The notes: a model not told the origin generated them from the sequence alone. DNA of 64,000 nucleotides from Neoroseomonas lacus (GCF_014644535.1 NZ_BMKW01000003.1:186001-250000); one strand, 5' to 3'; counted from the first letter of the stretch, positions 34,235-44,219 are shown. A program made the numbers and translations.

Positions 34235-34429
34235 ATGAGAACGCTCCATCCCGCAGATCCCTCCCTGGCCATACCGCCGTGCCCGGTCGCGATGCGCATG
34301 GCTCCGATCATCCGCTTCGTGCCGGCGGCGGCGCCGGGGCGCATCGCCCGACGCGCGATGCGAGACTTCACGGGTTTCCTTGCCTTGGCCTGGGTCGTGG
34401 CGGAACTTGCGCTGTGGGTGGGCGCCTGA
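34235..34429 (+). CDS. Possible SOS-controlled small membrane protein
   Basis: Open frame of up to 64 residues ending in a single strongly hydrophobic helix (about residues 44-63, FTGFLALAWVVAELALWVG). Possible starts are ATG 34235, 34292, 34298 (43 residues) or 34358 (23 residues). If the TATCAT at 34226 is the -10, the first ATG would be too close, so a later one is likelier. No strong ribosome site is visible. Small membrane proteins under LexA control, such as Caulobacter SidA, block cell division, so such a role is conceivable; there is no sequence proof that this frame is translated. Confidence 0.35.
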   Translation: MRTLHPADPSLAIPPCPVAMRMAPIIRFVPAAAPGRIARRAMRDFTGFLALAWVVAELALWVGA

Positions 34430-34592
34430 CGGGGCAAGGCCCCACGGCGCGTCGCCAAGCCAGCCCGGCGCCGTCCGATCGGAAGATGCCCGAGTGGGAG
34501 TGCGGGCCCGGGACGGGCCTGGAAGCGGGCCGGTTGGCTTGTTTCCAAACGCAGTCCGACAACGACGTCCACAGGACGTCGGAATCAGGACA
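34430..34592. other. Gap between small ORF and DsbA-like gene, with 8-bp hairpin
   Basis: It contains a short GGGGC/GCCCC dyad after the small ORF and a perfect hairpin CGACGTCC-ACA-GGACGTCG at 34563-34581, twelve bases beyond the DsbA-like stop on the minus strand, probably its 3' end structure. No gene seen. Confidence 0.55.
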
Positions 34593-35267
34593 TTAGGCGG
34601 CGCGGTCGCGCAGGATCGCCACCGCTTGGCGGAAGGCATCGGCCATGCGCTGCCCCGGCATGGCGCCGGAGAACAGCAGGTGGCGATCAAGCAGGAACGA
34701 CGGCACGCCATTGATCCCGGCCTGTGCCAGGCTGCGTGATTCCATCACAACCTCCGACCGCGCCGCCTGGCCGACGGTGAAGTCGGCCACCACCGCCTCG
34801 GGCAGGCCGACCTCGGCAGCGAGCCGCACCAGCACCGCCTGGTCGCCGATATCGGCACCCTCCTGGAAATAGGCGCGGAACAGCCGGTCCACCAAGGCGT
34901 GCTGCAGGCCGGTCGGTGCCGCCAGGCGGATCAGCCGATGCGCCTCGACCGTGTTAGGGGTGCGCGCCATCAAGTCGTGGCGGAAGGCCAGCCCGGCGGC
35001 GCGCCCGGCCTCGGCAACTTGGGCATCGAGTTCCGCGCCGCGCTCGACCGAGCCGAATTTCTGCGCCCGGTAAGTGGCGCGCTCGACGCCGGCCGCCGGC
35101 ATGTCGGGGTTGAGCTGGTAGGGCAGCCAGCCGATCTCGAAGGTCATACCGTCCTCGGCCAGGATGGCGAGCGCCTGGTCGAGATGCGCCCGGCCGATCC
35201 AGCACCAGGGGCAAATGATGTCCGAGACGATCTCGAGCCGGCCGACGGGTGCGGGGGGGATTTCCAT
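34593..35267 (-). CDS. DsbA-family (FrnE-like) thiol oxidoreductase
   Basis: Thioredoxin-fold protein of 224 residues of the DsbA/FrnE-like cytosolic group. No signal peptide is visible. Near the N-terminus the active site reads SDIICPWCWIGR (Cys19 and Cys22), followed by the family WLPYQLNPDMP stretch and, near the end, INGVPSFLLDRHLLFSGA with the cis-proline. Homologues act as disulfide oxidoreductases or stress proteins. ATG 35267 has GAGGAGCCT ahead. It is transcribed away from the serine hydrolase gene that follows. Confidence 0.88.
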   Translation of the reverse strand: MEIPPAPVGRLEIVSDIICPWCWIGRAHLDQALAILAEDGMTFEIGWLPYQLNPDMPAAGVERATYRAQKFGSVERGAELDAQVAEAGRAAGLAFRHDLMARTPNTVEAHRLIRLAAPTGLQHALVDRLFRAYFQEGADIGDQAVLVRLAAEVGLPEAVVADFTVGQAARSEVVMESRSLAQAGINGVPSFLLDRHLLFSGAMPGQRMADAFRQAVAILRDRAA

Positions 35268-35378
35268 GGCAGGCTCCTCACTGGCAATGTCCTGACCCGA
35301 GGATGGGTGCGCCGTGGCGCCCGAACAACCCCGCACCCCCCTTGGAGCGGCGACGGCCTGCGGGCATGGTCGCGCGCG

Positions 35379-36485
35379 ATGACAGCCATGACCCTCCCCG
35401 CCGCCCATCCCGCACCCTGGCCCGAGGCCGCGCCCGCCGCGCTCGGCTTTGATGCCGCGAAACTGGCGGAGGCCGTTGCCTTCGCCGCCGCGCATGAGAC
35501 GCCCTGGCCCCATGACCTCGCCGGCCATATCGGCCGCGGCGCCTTCGAGCCGCCGCCGGATAACGAGGTGCTCGGCCCGCTCTGGCCGCGCGGCGCGCCC
35601 GGCGGGCTGGTCACGCGCCACGGCGTGATGGTGGCGCGCTGGGGCGATACGCGGGAGGTCAGCCAGACCTTCTCCGTCGCCAAATCCTACCTGTCCCTGC
35701 TGACCGGGCTTGCTTTCGCCGACGGCCTGATCCCCGACATCGACCGGCCGGTGCGCGAGAGCGTCGACGATGGCGGCTTCGACTCCGCGCAGAACGCGCC
35801 GATCACCTGGCGGCACCTGCTGACCAACACCTCGGAATGGGAAGGCACGCTGTTCGGCAAGGCGGATAGCATCGATCGCGGCCGCAATCTCGGCGTCGAG
35901 GGGCAGGGGAAGAAGGGCCAGCGGGCGCTGGCCGCGCCGGGGACCCATTGGGAATACAACGATGTCCGCGTGAACCGGCTGTCGCTCGCCCTGCTGCGCC
36001 GCTTCGGCCGGCCGCTGCCCGAGGTGTTCCGCGAGCGAATCCTGGCGCCGATCGGCGGGTCGGCCGACTGGCGTTGGGATGGGTATCGGACCTCCTGGGT
36101 CGAACTGGCGGATGGGCGGCGGGTGCAGTCGGTCCCCGGCGGGACGCATTGGGGTGGCGGCATCTCGATCCATGCCGAGGACCAGGCGCGCATCGGGCTC
36201 CTGGCGCTGAACCGTGGCGCCTGGGGCGGGCAGCGGATCCTGCCGGAATCCTGGTTCGATCTCTCGACCACGCCCTGCGCGCTGAACCCGCATTACGGGT
36301 TTCTGTGGTGGCTGAACTCGGACGGGGCGCGGTATCCGGCGGCGGGGCGGGATGCCTTTTTCGCCTCTGGCGCGGGCGGCAACCTGACCTGGGTCGAGCC
36401 GTCGCGCGGCATCGTCGCGGTGCTGCGCTGGACCGACCCGGCCGCGATGGGCGGCATCATCGCGCGGGTGATCGGCGCGCTGTAG
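35379..36485 (+). CDS. Beta-lactamase-family serine hydrolase
   Basis: Serine hydrolase of the class C beta-lactamase/penicillin-binding-like family (esterase or peptidase), 368 residues. The catalytic SxxK is seen in TFSVAKSYL (Ser99, Lys102), with WEYNDVRVNRLSL giving the Tyr-x-Asn motif and HWGGGISIHAEDQARIGLL later. No clear signal peptide, so it is probably cytosolic. ATG 35379 or 35388 is the start. The stop is followed within eight bases by repeat copy B2. The substrate cannot be told. Confidence 0.85.
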   Translation: MTAMTLPAAHPAPWPEAAPAALGFDAAKLAEAVAFAAAHETPWPHDLAGHIGRGAFEPPPDNEVLGPLWPRGAPGGLVTRHGVMVARWGDTREVSQTFSVAKSYLSLLTGLAFADGLIPDIDRPVRESVDDGGFDSAQNAPITWRHLLTNTSEWEGTLFGKADSIDRGRNLGVEGQGKKGQRALAAPGTHWEYNDVRVNRLSLALLRRFGRPLPEVFRERILAPIGGSADWRWDGYRTSWVELADGRRVQSVPGGTHWGGGISIHAEDQARIGLLALNRGAWGGQRILPESWFDLSTTPCALNPHYGFLWWLNSDGARYPAAGRDAFFASGAGGNLTWVEPSRGIVAVLRWTDPAAMGGIIARVIGAL

Positions 36486-36859
36486 GAACACTCGGAGGGG
36501 CTCTGGTCCTCCAAGCCACCCCACCGAAGGCCTGGGGCCTTTTGAATGCCCTCCTTGGCGCAGGGCACCAAGCATCGGAGGCATTCCGGGGCCTTGCCTG
36601 CCGCGCAGGCGAAGGCAATTGAAGGGACCGGCGCCAAGTATCGGTTTCCAAAGGTCTCGGGCCTTTGGCGGGTGGGGTTTGGGGGGGGCGGCGCCCTCCC
36701 CAGGCGCCTCCATCGCCCAAATTTCAGGCGAAATGACCAACCGCGCGGCATATGCTCGTCGTGCCGTTCCGCCGGGCGGCGCGGCGCCCCTGGCATACTG
36801 ATTGCCTGCCTGACCAAGGGCTGGCCGCCGCGGCCGGCACGGAGTGCAGTGGACGTCGC
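36486..36859. other. Non-coding gap with repeat B2, ahead of the PotABCD-type operon
   Basis: This 374-bp gap holds repeat B2 (36494-36701) and about 150 bp that should carry the promoter of the transporter operon; I see no confident -35/-10 pair or operator there. Confidence 0.55.
36494..36701 (+). repeat. Repeat family B, copy 2
   Basis: Begins with GGAGG...CCTCC arms (36494-36498 and 36508-36512) and AAGCCACCCCACC, includes GCGCCAAGTATCGGTTTCC and GGCCTTTGGCGGG (matching B1), and ends in a G-rich/C-rich dyad around GGGCGGCGCCC. It starts eight bases after the serine hydrolase stop, sense strand. Confidence 0.7.
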
Positions 36860-37897
36860 ATGGCCAAACCCGTGGAGATTGAGCTCGTCGCCCTGACCAA
36901 GCGCTATGGCGGTGTCACGGCGGTGGACGGCATCGGGCTGCGCATTCCGGCGGGCACCTATTGCTGCCTGCTCGGGCCGTCGGGCTGCGGCAAGACCTCG
37001 ACCCTGCGCATGATCGCGGGGCACGAGACGGCAACCGAGGGCGACATCCTGCTCGGTGCTGAGAACATCACCGACCTGCCGCCGGCGCGCCGCGGCACGG
37101 CGATGATGTTCCAGTCCTATGCGCTGTTCCCGCATCTGAACTGCCTCGACAACGTCGCCTTCAGCCTGAAGATGCGCGGCGTCGGCAAGACCGAGCGGCG
37201 CGCACGCGCCGCCGAGATGCTCGCCCGCGTCGAGATGACCGCCTTCGCCGACCGGCTGCCGGCCCAGCTTTCCGGCGGGCAGCAGCAGCGCGTTGCCCTC
37301 GCGCGGGCGCTGATCACCGACCCGGCGGTGCTGCTGCTCGACGAACCGCTCTCCGCGCTCGACCCCTTCCTGCGCATCCGCATGCGGGAGGAGTTGAAGA
37401 CGCTGCAGCAGCGCCTCGGCATCAGCTTCATCCATGTCACGCATAGCCAGGACGAGGCGATGGCGCTGGCCGACCTGGTGGTGGTGATGAACCAGGGGCG
37501 CATCGAACAGGCAGCGAGCGCGCGGGAGGTGTTCAACCACCCCGCGACGACCTTCATCGCGCGCTTCATCGGTGGGCACAATGTGATCGCGCTGGCCGCC
37601 GGTGGCGGGGCGCTCGGCAATGGCGTCGCCATGCCGGCGCTGCCCGGTTCGGCGCGGCATGTCGCGGTGCGCGCCGACCGCATGATGCTGGCCCGGCCCG
37701 GCGCGACGCTGCCGCTGCGCGGCACGGTGCGCTCGGTTGAATACCTCGGTGCGACCGTCGCGGTGGGGCTGGCGGTGGCCGGGCTCGACCCGCTCTCGGC
37801 CGTGCTGCCGGAGGCCACCTACTTCGCCGACCCGGTGCAGCCGGGCGATGGCGTCGCCCTCGGCTGGCAGGCCGAGGACATGCACGGGATTGCGTGA
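36860..37897 (+). CDS. ABC importer ATPase, PotA type (polyamine/small-solute uptake)
   Basis: ATPase subunit of a spermidine/putrescine-type ABC importer, 345 residues. Motifs: Walker A GPSGCGKTS (39-47), Q-loop MMFQSYALFPH, signature LSGGQQQRVALARAL, Walker B VLLLDEPLSALD, H-loop VTHSQDEAM, then a TOBE regulatory domain (about 260-345). ATG 36860 starts the operon; the stop overlaps the GTG upstream of the binding-protein gene. The partners are one binding protein and two PotB/PotC-type permeases. Polyamines are the family norm, but the true ligand is unknown. Confidence 0.9.
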   Translation: MAKPVEIELVALTKRYGGVTAVDGIGLRIPAGTYCCLLGPSGCGKTSTLRMIAGHETATEGDILLGAENITDLPPARRGTAMMFQSYALFPHLNCLDNVAFSLKMRGVGKTERRARAAEMLARVEMTAFADRLPAQLSGGQQQRVALARALITDPAVLLLDEPLSALDPFLRIRMREELKTLQQRLGISFIHVTHSQDEAMALADLVVVMNQGRIEQAASAREVFNHPATTFIARFIGGHNVIALAAGGGALGNGVAMPALPGSARHVAVRADRMMLARPGATLPLRGTVRSVEYLGATVAVGLAVAGLDPLSAVLPEATYFADPVQPGDGVALGWQAEDMHGIA

Positions 37898-37947
37898 CAA
37901 CCGCGCGATGGCACCAGGCCGTCGCCGCCAACCGAAGGGAGACTGCC

Positions 37948-39228
37948 ATGGTCGAGACGACGAAGAAGGGCATCGCACGGCGCAACGTGCTTGCCGCCGC
38001 CGCCGGAACCGCGCTGGGGTCGGGTGCCGTCACCGGATTTCCGACCATCTGGGCGCAGAACATCCGCAATGTGGTGTTGCGCCAGGTCGGCACCGGTGTG
38101 TCGAACCAGAACGCCATCGCCGAGAAGTGCAAGCAGGACACCGGCATCACGCTGCAGATGACGGCGCTCGATTCCGACGCCGTCGTGCAGCGTTCGGTGA
38201 CGCAGCCCAATTCCTACGACATCGCCGACATTGAATACTGGATCTGCAAGAAGGTCTTCCCGGCCGGCGTGTTGCAGCCGATGGACACGTCCAAGGTCCG
38301 CCTATTCGACAAGATCGTGCCGATCTTCACCACCGGCAAGCTGAAGCCGGACAGCGTGATCGCCCAGGGCACCGCGCCGAACACGGTCAGCTTCGTGGAC
38401 GGCCCCGGCAGCGTGCGGTTCGCGGCCACGCCAACGCAGTGGTTCACCATGATCCCGACCATCTACAACGCGGATACGCTCGGCATCCGCCCCGACCTGG
38501 TGGGCCGGCCGATTACCAACTGGAAGGACATCATGGACCCCGCCTTCCGGGGCAAGACGTCCATCCTCAACATCCCGTCCATCGGCATCATGGACGCGGC
38601 GATGATCTGCGAGAGCGCCGGCGTCATCCGCTACGGCGACAAGGGGAACATGACCCGCGCGGAGATCGACACCACCATCAACTACCTGATCGAGGCCAAG
38701 CGCGCCGGCCAGTTTCGCGCCTTCTGGAAGACCTTCGATGAGAGTGTGAACCTGATGGCCTCCGGCGAGGTGGTGATCCAGTCCATGTGGTCGCCGGCGG
38801 TCACCGCAGTGCGCTCGCGTGGCATTGCCTGCACCTACCAGCCGCTCGCCGAGGGCTATCGTGCCTGGGGTGGTGGCCTTGCGCTGGCGAAGCATCTGCG
38901 CGGGCTGCAGCTCGACGCGGCCTATGAATACATCAACTGGTATCTGTCGGGCTGGGTCGGGGCGTATCTCAACCGCCAGGGCTACTACTCGGCGGTGCTG
39001 GAGACGGCGCGCGAGAACATGACCGCCGATGAATGGGGCTACTGGATGGAAGGCAAGCCGGCCCAGGGTGAGATCAAGAACCCGCAGGGCCAGGTGATGG
39101 AACGCGCCGGCGCGGTGCGCGATGGCGGGTCCTTCGAACAGCGCATGGGGGCCGTGGCCTGCTGGAACGCGGTGATGGATGAGGACCGCTACATGGTCCA
39201 GAAGTGGAACCAGTTCATCGCCTCTTGA
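37948..39228 (+). CDS. Extracellular solute-binding protein of the PotD-like importer
   Basis: Periplasmic binding protein for the adjacent ABC importer. From ATG 37948 (AGGGAG ahead) it has 426 residues, starting with a twin-arginine signal (GIARRNVLAAAAGTALGSG) cut near TIWAQ. The body has the family feel of group-1 polyamine/iron-like binders: FPAGVLQPMDTSKV, NTVSFVDGPGSVRF, MWSPAVTAVRSRG. A GTG at 37894 would add 18 residues without purpose. Repeat A3 starts about eight bases after its stop, inside what should be one operon. Confidence 0.86.
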   Translation: MVETTKKGIARRNVLAAAAGTALGSGAVTGFPTIWAQNIRNVVLRQVGTGVSNQNAIAEKCKQDTGITLQMTALDSDAVVQRSVTQPNSYDIADIEYWICKKVFPAGVLQPMDTSKVRLFDKIVPIFTTGKLKPDSVIAQGTAPNTVSFVDGPGSVRFAATPTQWFTMIPTIYNADTLGIRPDLVGRPITNWKDIMDPAFRGKTSILNIPSIGIMDAAMICESAGVIRYGDKGNMTRAEIDTTINYLIEAKRAGQFRAFWKTFDESVNLMASGEVVIQSMWSPAVTAVRSRGIACTYQPLAEGYRAWGGGLALAKHLRGLQLDAAYEYINWYLSGWVGAYLNRQGYYSAVLETARENMTADEWGYWMEGKPAQGEIKNPQGQVMERAGAVRDGGSFEQRMGAVACWNAVMDEDRYMVQKWNQFIAS

Positions 39229-39537
39229 TGGTGTCCCTCAAACGGCGGGCGCCGGCCATCCGGCCGGCTTGCCTTCGCGCCCTGTACTGGTGCGCCAGGG
39301 ACCACGGTTGGTCTGGGCGCGGTCGCGCTGTGCCCTCCCGGATCGAGGCGAGGCCTCGATCCGCTGTTTCCGGTGGGGAGGGCGCGCTGTGCCGGTGATG
39401 GCGATATTGGATGATGTCTCGCCTGCGCCACCGTTGGGGTTGGCGAAGTCGTGCTGCGACCTTACGGAAAGGGGCGTCGCCCCGATCCGCGGCCTCTTGC
39501 GGCATCGGCGGGCCATGCCCGGTGATGAGGTGATCCG
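39229..39537. other. 309-bp gap inside the transporter operon (repeat A3)
   Basis: Between the binding-protein gene and the first permease gene. It contains repeat copy A3 (39236-39363); the remainder has no clear gene. The permease ATG at 39538 has only a weak site ahead. This could separate expression of the abundant binding protein from the membrane subunits. Confidence 0.6.
39236..39363 (+). repeat. Repeat family A, copy 3: two-hairpin 3' element
   Basis: Hairpin 1: GCCGGCC (39251-39257), loop ATCC, GGCCGGC (39262-39268); then TTGCCTTCGCGCC, GGGCGCGGTCGCGCTGTGC, and hairpin 2: CGGATCGAGGC (39339-39349), loop GAG, GCCTCGATCCG (39353-39363). It begins about eight bases after the stop of the binding-protein gene. 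Confidence 0.8.
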
Positions 39538-40386
39538 ATGACATCCCGCTGGACCGGCCTCCTCCTCGCCTCGCCGCTGGCGCTGATCCTCGCACTGTTC
39601 CTGATCGTGCCGATCGGCACCATCATCGTCGTCTCCTTCTTCGACTATGACAGCGTCCGCATCATCCCTGATTTCATCTGGACGAATTACGACGAATTGC
39701 TGTTCTCGCCGATCACCTGGAAGACCTATCTCCAGACCGTGCAATTCGCCGCCATCACCTGGGCGATCTGCCTGTTCATCGGCTTCACCGTCGCCTACTT
39801 CCTCGCCTTCCACGTCGCATCGCCGATGATGCAAACGGTGCTGTTCCTGGTCTGCACCATCCCGTTCTGGACCTCGAACGTCATTCGCATGATTTCCTGG
39901 ATCCCCTTCCTCGGCAGGAACGGGCTGCTCAATCAGGCGCTGCTCGGCATCGGCGCGATCGATCAGCCGCTGGAGTTCCTGCTGTTCTCCAACTTCGCCG
40001 TCGTGCTGGCCTATGTGCATCTCTATGCGCTGTTCATGGTGGTGCCGATCTTCAACTCAATGGTCCGTATCGACCGGTCATTGGTGGAAGCAGCGCGCGA
40101 TGCCGGCGCCTCCGAATGGCAGGTGCTGCGCAGCGTCATCATCCCACTCGCGCGGCCGGGTATCGCCATCGGCTCGATCCTCGTCGTCGCCGTGGTGATG
40201 GGGGATTTCGTGACGGTGCGGCTGATGTCGGGCGGGCAATCCGCGTCGGTCGGGCTGATGATGGTCAACGCCATGTCGCTGCTGCAATACCCGGCCGCCG
40301 CCGCCAACGCCGTGGTGCTGCTGATCGTCGTGCTGCTGATGATCGCCGCCATGCTGCGCGTCGTCGACATCAGGAAGGAGTTGTAG
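39538..40386 (+). CDS. ABC importer permease, PotB type
   Basis: Inner-membrane permease of the polyamine-type importer, 282 residues, about six helices. The EAA loop that contacts the ATPase reads EAARDAGASEWQVLRSVIIPLARPGI (split here as EAARDAGASEWQVLR and SVIIPLARPGI, about residues 183-208). ATG 39538 follows repeat A3 and its stop codon abuts the ATG of the second permease directly. Confidence 0.9.
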   Translation: MTSRWTGLLLASPLALILALFLIVPIGTIIVVSFFDYDSVRIIPDFIWTNYDELLFSPITWKTYLQTVQFAAITWAICLFIGFTVAYFLAFHVASPMMQTVLFLVCTIPFWTSNVIRMISWIPFLGRNGLLNQALLGIGAIDQPLEFLLFSNFAVVLAYVHLYALFMVVPIFNSMVRIDRSLVEAARDAGASEWQVLRSVIIPLARPGIAIGSILVVAVVMGDFVTVRLMSGGQSASVGLMMVNAMSLLQYPAAAANAVVLLIVVLLMIAAMLRVVDIRKEL

Positions 40387-41199
40387 ATGCGTGGCGAACG
40401 TTCCCGCGCCTTCTGGCCGCTCGCCATCTTCTTCGGCCTGTTTGTGCTGTTCCTCTATGGGCCGACCATTACGATCGTGGTGCTCTCCTTCCAGGGACCG
40501 GAGGGCGGTCTGACCTTCCCGATGCGCGGCTTCTCGACCCGCTGGTTCGAGAATCTGTTCGAGACCCAGATGGTCGGCGATTTCGGCGGCTCGTTCATCC
40601 GCTCGCTGACGCTTGGGCTGATCGTCACCATCGTCACCGTCATCGTCTCCTTCATGGCCGGGCTCGCCTTCCGCCGGCGCTTCCCTGGTTCGACGGCGCT
40701 GTTCTACCTCGCCGTCGCCAGCCTCATCGTGCCCTCGGTGCTGGTCTCGCTCGGCATCGGGCTGATGTTCCGGATGGCGGGGATCGACGCCGCCTGGTGG
40801 TCTTCGGGCCTCGGCGCGCATCTGACCTGGACGCTGCCCTTCGGCCTGCTGATTATGTTCGCCGTCTTCAACCGCTTCTCCCCGGCCTATGAGGAAGCGG
40901 CGCGCGACCTCGGCGCCACGCCGTGGCAGACCATCCGTCATGTGGTGGTGCCGATCCTGCTGCCCTCGCTGATCGGCGTCGGGCTGTTCGGCTTCACCCT
41001 GTCCTATGACGAATTCGCCCGCAGCCTCTACACCGCGGGCACCTTCAACACCCTGCCGCTCGAGATCTACGGCATGACCACCAATGTCACGACGCCAGTG
41101 ATCTTCGCGCTGGGCACGGTGACGACGGGGGTGTCCTTCCTCGTCATCGGCGCCGCGCTCGGCGGCATGATGCTGCTGCGCCGCCGCCGTCGCGGCTGA
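40387..41199 (+). CDS. ABC importer permease, PotC type
   Basis: Second permease of the importer, 270 residues, about six helices, with the EAA loop EEAARDLGATPWQTIRHVVV (about residues 170-189) and the PotC-like start with a large first loop. ATG 40387 abuts the previous TAG and has AAGGAG in the end of that gene as ribosome site. It closes the transporter operon. Confidence 0.9.
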   Translation: MRGERSRAFWPLAIFFGLFVLFLYGPTITIVVLSFQGPEGGLTFPMRGFSTRWFENLFETQMVGDFGGSFIRSLTLGLIVTIVTVIVSFMAGLAFRRRFPGSTALFYLAVASLIVPSVLVSLGIGLMFRMAGIDAAWWSSGLGAHLTWTLPFGLLIMFAVFNRFSPAYEEAARDLGATPWQTIRHVVVPILLPSLIGVGLFGFTLSYDEFARSLYTAGTFNTLPLEIYGMTTNVTTPVIFALGTVTTGVSFLVIGAALGGMMLLRRRRRG

Positions 41200-41268
41200 C
41201 GCAGGCACCACGCTGTTGCGCCGGGCCATGGCCTCGGGCAAGCATCGCCGAGCGGGGGAGACGGTGGC

Positions 41269-42242
<974 letters not shown>

Positions 42243-42246
<4 letters not shown>

Positions 42247-42761
42247 GCCCCGCAGCCATCGTCGTGATGGGAGTGTCCGGCTGCGGCAAGTCCACCATCG
42301 GACGCCTGCTGGCGGAGCACCTCGCCTGGGCCTTCGAGGATGGCGACGCCTTCCATCCGCCAGCCAATGTCGCGAAAATGTCAGCCGGCACGCCACTGAC
42401 CGATGACGACCGCTGGCCCTGGCTGGCCGCCATCGCCGCGCGCATCGCGCGGGCGCGCGCCACCGGCACTCCGGTCATTATCGGCTGTTCTGCGCTGAAG
42501 CGCGCCTATCGCGATGTGCTGCGCGACGGCCACGCCGATATTCGCTTCCTGCACCTGACCGGCACGCCGGAACTCATCATGGCGCGCCAGGCGGCGCGGG
42601 TCGGGCATTTCATGCCGGCCTCGTTGATCGCCAGCCAGTTCGCAACGCTCGAACAGCCGGACACCGAGGCGGATGTCATCGACCTCGATGTCGACCCCGA
42701 ACCGCCGGCGATCGTCGCCCGCGCCATTGCCGCCCTGCGCCGCCGCGGCGACCTCGCGTGA
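42243..42761 (+). CDS. gntK: Gluconokinase GntK
   Basis: Phosphorylates gluconate to 6-phosphogluconate, the substrate of the gene just before it. The 172-residue product has the P-loop GVSGCGKST (10-18), the EDGDAFHPPANVAKMSAGTP substrate region, LTDDDRWPWL and the GCSALKRAYRDVLR stretch, all typical. It overlaps gnd by four bases and the FAD enzyme by four bases. No gluconate transporter is seen in the window. Confidence 0.94.
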
Positions 42762-43966
42762 CCCGCGACATCGCGGTGATCGGTGCCGGCGTCGGCGGGC
42801 TGGCGGTCGCGACCCTGCTTGCCCGCGCCGGCCATCGCGTGACCGTGCTGGAACGCTTCGCCGAGCCGAAGCCGGTCGGTTCGGGGCTGATGCTGCAGCC
42901 GACGGGCCTCGCCGCGCTCGACAGGCTCGGCCTGCGGGAGGAGGTCGCCGCCCTCGGTTCGCGCATCGACCGGCTGCACGGCATGACGCATCGCGGCGGC
43001 ACGGTGCTCGACATCGCCTATGCCGACCTCGAGCCTGACCTGCATGCGGTCGCGGTGCACCGCGCGGCGCTGCATGGCGTGCTGTGGCGCGCCTTCGCCG
43101 CCTCCGGCGCGCGGATCGAGACTGGCCGGCACGTCACGCATATCGACGAGGCCGGTACGCGCGCCATCCTACGCGATGAAGCCGGTGCCACGATCGGCGA
43201 GGCCGAGATCGTCGTCGACGCCTCCGGCGTGCGTTCGAGCTTCCGCGCCGTGGTCGAGCCCCGCGCCCCGCGCCCCTTCGCCTACGGCGCGCTCTGGGCG
43301 AGCGTGCCCGACCCCGGCCTTGCGCCGGGCGTGCTGCTGCAACGCCACATGTCCGCGAGGGTGATGCTGGGCTGGCTGCCGGTGGGGCGGGCGGAGCCTG
43401 GCGGCCCGCCGCTCGCTGCGCTGTTCTGGTCGATCAAGCCCGGCGAGCACGCCGCCTGGGCCGCTGGCTTCGACGCCTGGCGGGAGGAAGCGTCGGCACT
43501 GTGGCCGCCGATCGCGCCGGTGCTGGCCGGTCTGCCCGGACCCGAGGCATTCACCCCCGCAAGCTACATCCAGTTCACCGCGAAACGCCCTTGGCGCGGC
43601 CGGCTCGTGCTGCTCGGCGATGCCGCCCATGCCACCTCGCCGCAGCTCGGCCAGGGGGCAAACAGCGCGCTGCTCGATGCGCTGGCCCTCGCCGATGCGC
43701 TGGCCGCCGAGACGGATCTCGAAGCCGCCTTCGCCCGCTATGCGGCCATACGGCGAGAGCATGTCCGCTTCTACCAGCGGGCCAGCGCTCTCATAACGCC
43801 GTTCTTCCAGGGCGATTCCCGCGCCATGCCGATGCTGCGCGACCAGGTATTCCACCGGATGAGGATCATCCCGTGGCTGCGGCGCGAAATGGTGCGCACC
43901 CTTGCCGGGCTGAAGACAGGCCTGCTGACGCATCGCGACGCGGCGAGGCTTGCCGGGCTGCCATGA
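42758..43966 (+). CDS. FAD-dependent monooxygenase
   Basis: Flavoprotein hydroxylase/oxidoreductase of the UbiH/PHBH-like family, 402 residues, NAD(P)H-dependent, probably acting on an aromatic or similar ring. Motifs: N-terminal GAGVGGLAVATLLARAGHRV dinucleotide fold (8-27), a DG-type region at VDASGVRSSFR, and the GDAAHATSPQLGQGANSAL FAD-binding motif near residue 288. GTG 42758 overlaps gntK by four bases and its stop overlaps the next, broken frame by four bases. Confidence 0.88.
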   Translation: MTRDIAVIGAGVGGLAVATLLARAGHRVTVLERFAEPKPVGSGLMLQPTGLAALDRLGLREEVAALGSRIDRLHGMTHRGGTVLDIAYADLEPDLHAVAVHRAALHGVLWRAFAASGARIETGRHVTHIDEAGTRAILRDEAGATIGEAEIVVDASGVRSSFRAVVEPRAPRPFAYGALWASVPDPGLAPGVLLQRHMSARVMLGWLPVGRAEPGGPPLAALFWSIKPGEHAAWAAGFDAWREEASALWPPIAPVLAGLPGPEAFTPASYIQFTAKRPWRGRLVLLGDAAHATSPQLGQGANSALLDALALADALAAETDLEAAFARYAAIRREHVRFYQRASALITPFFQGDSRAMPMLRDQVFHRMRIIPWLRREMVRTLAGLKTGLLTHRDAARLAGLP

Positions 43967-44219
43967 CGGCACAGCGCATCCTTCTGTTTGGCACGACTGG
44001 GGCCTTCGGGTCGCGCCTCGCCGAGGCGTTGGTGCGCTCGGGCCTCGGCGTCCCCGCCGTGGCGCGCGAACATTTCGACGCTGAGGGTCGGCTTGCCTTC
44101 CACGTGCCCATCGCGGCGCGGGTGCCTGGTCGGCAGCCGCGCAATCGCGGCCCGGGCACGCCCGCGCGGCAAAGACGTCACGGTCGTTCAGCCGCAACCT
44201 GGCACGCGATCATCGGATC
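43963..44219 (+). pseudogene. Truncated NAD(P)-binding gene, interrupted by repeats
   Basis: ATG 43963 overlaps the FAD enzyme stop by four bases and starts a good Rossmann beginning (ILLFGTTGAFGSRLAEALVRSG), like a saccharopine-dehydrogenase/NAD(P)H-binding protein. After about 36 residues the protein becomes Arg/Pro-rich nonsense and the frame ends at 44274 inside repeat C2. The rest of the gene is missing, so it is probably a remnant cut off by repeat-associated deletion. The sequence from about 44085 has a CGGCTTGCCTTC match to the repeat A core. Confidence 0.6.

Noticed and set aside
31733..34429. 898-codon plus-strand frame across the RTX-like and repeat-protein genes
   Set aside because: Antisense shadow of two repetitive genes. 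Only its last part, behind the LexA-type box, is considered as a possible small ORF.
44085..44130. Possible fourth copy of repeat A
   Set aside because: Only CGGCTTGCCTTC matches; neither hairpin is present, so it is at most a remnant.
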